A DNA stretch of 8,243 nucleotides from Chitinophagales bacterium. Its GTDB lineage: Bacteria > Bacteroidota > Bacteroidia > Chitinophagales > Saprospiraceae. The DNA lies in the NCBI GenBank assembly GCA_013297575.1, contig JAAFHO010000225.1, positions 1 to 8,243 on the forward strand. Direction: 5' to 3'. The translations under genes were made by a program, and so were the position numbers. Positions 6,783 through 8,243 of this stretch are shown in pieces. Below the pieces are notes generated by a model that searched no databases, was not told the origin of the DNA, and saw only the letters and a program-made list of their open reading frames with translations. Position 1 is the stretch's first letter; each line of letters opens with the position of its first letter.

Positions 6783-8243
6783 ATGAAACAATTCATACTT
6801 TTTTGTTTTCTGACACAATCATTAGCACTATCTGCTCAATTCCACGATTACAATACGATTATAGGTTATTACGGTGGTTGGATTACGCCGCCCGGTGACA
6901 AATTTGGTATCAGTCATTTGACTTTCCCCGATGGAAGCCTGCATATCGAAGAAAACTATGATCTTACGATGTATATGGATATGACTAATGCCATAATTTC
7001 CGACTCTATTGGACAACTGCAATTATATACTAATGGCACTGATATTGGTAATACCGTATGGGATACTTTGGAAAATGGATATACCCTTGTTGATGATGGC
7101 CCTGGACCTAATATATGGCCTCAAATGGCACTTGCCCTACCGAAGCCCGGCGCAGCCAACCATGTCATGCTATTTTATGGCGATGAGGCACTATATTGGC
7201 CTTTTGGCACAAATAATGAGCTGTGGATTTGTTCTCAAAACCTGTATAGTGCAGAGATAGATATGAACCTGAATAATGGACTAGGCGGCGTGGTCGCTCG
7301 GGGGCAAGTAGTGGTAGATGATACCTTGAGTATTGGTAAATTTACGGCCTGCAAACACGCCAATGGACGCGATTGGTGGATATTAGCGCATGAATACAAT
7401 ACCAATCGGTATTATCGGGTACTACTAGACCCGACTGGGGCGCATCTAGTGGGAGTACAGGCCATCGGTTCTGCTTGTCCCGATGGAGTAGGTCAGGCTT
7501 GTTTTGCTCCCAATGGAGAAAAATATGTGGTAATTGACGGGATTGATTTTGATACTGCCACCACAATAGGTAACCTCATCAATATTTACGATTTTGATCG
7601 CTGTACTGGGCTACTTTCCAACCATATACAGATCAATGAACCCATTGGGGCTTGGGTAGGTGGGGCGATCTCTTTTGATTCGAGGTATTTTTATGCAGGG
7701 GTTTCTATATTTGCAAAACAATATGATTTATACGCAGGCGATATTGAAGCCAGTGCTGTTAAAATTATGGATTATGATGGCTATTTATCTCCTTTCCCAA
7801 CAGCATCAATGTATCACCAACTTATGCCCGATGGTAAAATTTATGTCTGTACTGCATCTAGGTCTAACGTATTACACGTTATCCATCATCCAGACGAGCA
7901 GGGTTTAGGTAGCAGTTACGAGCAACATGCGATACATTTACCTACTTATAATGCTTTTTCGTTGCCTAATTTTCCTTTTTTTCGCCTTGGCCCCATGGAT
8001 GGGTCATCGTGCGATACACTGGGGTTAAGCAATTATCCGCGTGCCTGGTGGCGATACGATCAGGACACTTTGGATATACTGAGCGTGGTTTTCCGCGACC
8101 TATCATACTACGAACCTGCCACGTGGACATGGAACTTTGGGGACACCGCATCGGGGGTATGGAATACCAGTACGGAGCGGCACCCCAAACATATATTTAG
8201 TCAACCGGATAAATACGAGGTATGCCTTACCGTAACCAATGCG
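6783..8243 (+). CDS. Secreted propeller-like protein with PKD domain, partial (Saprospiraceae-type family)
   Basis: An open frame of 487 codons runs off the right edge without a stop. It begins with a signal peptide (residues 1-18, MKQFILFCFLTQSLALSA, cleavage before Gln19). A long beta-rich region follows with segments I associate with an abundant secreted family in Saprospiraceae: HANGRDWWILAHE, YYRVLLDPTG, GQACFAPNGEKYV (after Cys232), INIYDFDRCTGLLSN, MPDGKIYVC, LPTYNAFSLPNFPFFRLGP. The repeated 'x-PDG/PNG-x-K-Y' type strands suggest a WD40/YVTN-like propeller. A PKD domain starts near 440 (WTWNFGD at 448-454, HPKHIF at 467-472, YEVCLTVTN) and is cut by the window edge. More PKD repeats and a T9SS or gliding-type C-terminal domain are expected beyond. 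An in-frame ATG at 6771 would add four residues (MLIP); 6783 gives a better signal peptide. The binding target is unknown, and the family link is from memory, not a search. Confidence 0.9.
   Translation, partial: MKQFILFCFLTQSLALSAQFHDYNTIIGYYGGWITPPGDKFGISHLTFPDGSLHIEENYDLTMYMDMTNAIISDSIGQLQLYTNGTDIGNTVWDTLENGYTLVDDGPGPNIWPQMALALPKPGAANHVMLFYGDEALYWPFGTNNELWICSQNLYSAEIDMNLNNGLGGVVARGQVVVDDTLSIGKFTACKHANGRDWWILAHEYNTNRYYRVLLDPTGAHLVGVQAIGSACPDGVGQACFAPNGEKYVVIDGIDFDTATTIGNLINIYDFDRCTGLLSNHIQINEPIGAWVGGAISFDSRYFYAGVSIFAKQYDLYAGDIEASAVKIMDYDGYLSPFPTASMYHQLMPDGKIYVCTASRSNVLHVIHHPDEQGLGSSYEQHAIHLPTYNAFSLPNFPFFRLGPMDGSSCDTLGLSNYPRAWWRYDQDTLDILSVVFRDLSYYEPATWTWNFGDTASGVWNTSTERHPKHIFSQPDKYEVCLTVTNA

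Overview
The window most likely comes from a member of the Bacteroidota, probably the family Saprospiraceae. Three things support this. A type IX secretion (T9SS) C-terminal sorting domain ends the largest protein. The promoter-like elements are of the TTTG / TAnnTTTG type. The right-hand gene has the conserved sequence signature of a secreted propeller-plus-PKD family that I associate with Saprospiraceae. This lineage call is inference from sequence features, not a database result.

Left part (1-1891, minus strand): a tightly packed two-gene unit. The upstream gene is kynurenine 3-monooxygenase (kmo, complete). Two bases after its stop begins an aromatic-ring-hydroxylating (Rieske) oxygenase large subunit, cut off by the left window edge. 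The spacing suggests one mRNA and translational coupling, and a role in tryptophan/kynurenine or related aromatic metabolism. A TAnnTTTG-type -7 element and a 19-base inverted repeat lie upstream of kmo.

Middle (1892-2559): a 668-base AT-rich divergent intergenic region with no convincing gene. It holds the kmo control region, a well-spaced Bacteroidota promoter pointing right (2163-2194) and, just before the next gene, a compact cluster of hairpins (2450-2520). That cluster would form the end of an unusually long 5' leader.

Right part (2560-8243, plus strand): two genes for secreted proteins. The first (1387 aa) has a signal peptide, PKD-like and DUF11-like Ig-type modules, a calcium-loop motif, a parallel beta-helix, an unassigned helical block and a T9SS sorting tail. 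It is followed by a strong intrinsic-terminator-like hairpin. The second gene (487 codons visible, no stop) starts only 13 bases after the T-run of that hairpin. It encodes a signal peptide, a propeller-like domain and the beginning of a PKD domain. Both proteins are probably exported and attached to or released from the cell surface. They have no evident metabolic link to the kmo unit.

I saw no tRNA, rRNA, CRISPR array, insertion sequence or obvious defence system. The least explained parts are the structured leader at 2450-2520, the helical block of the large secreted protein, and the terminator placed directly against the following gene.
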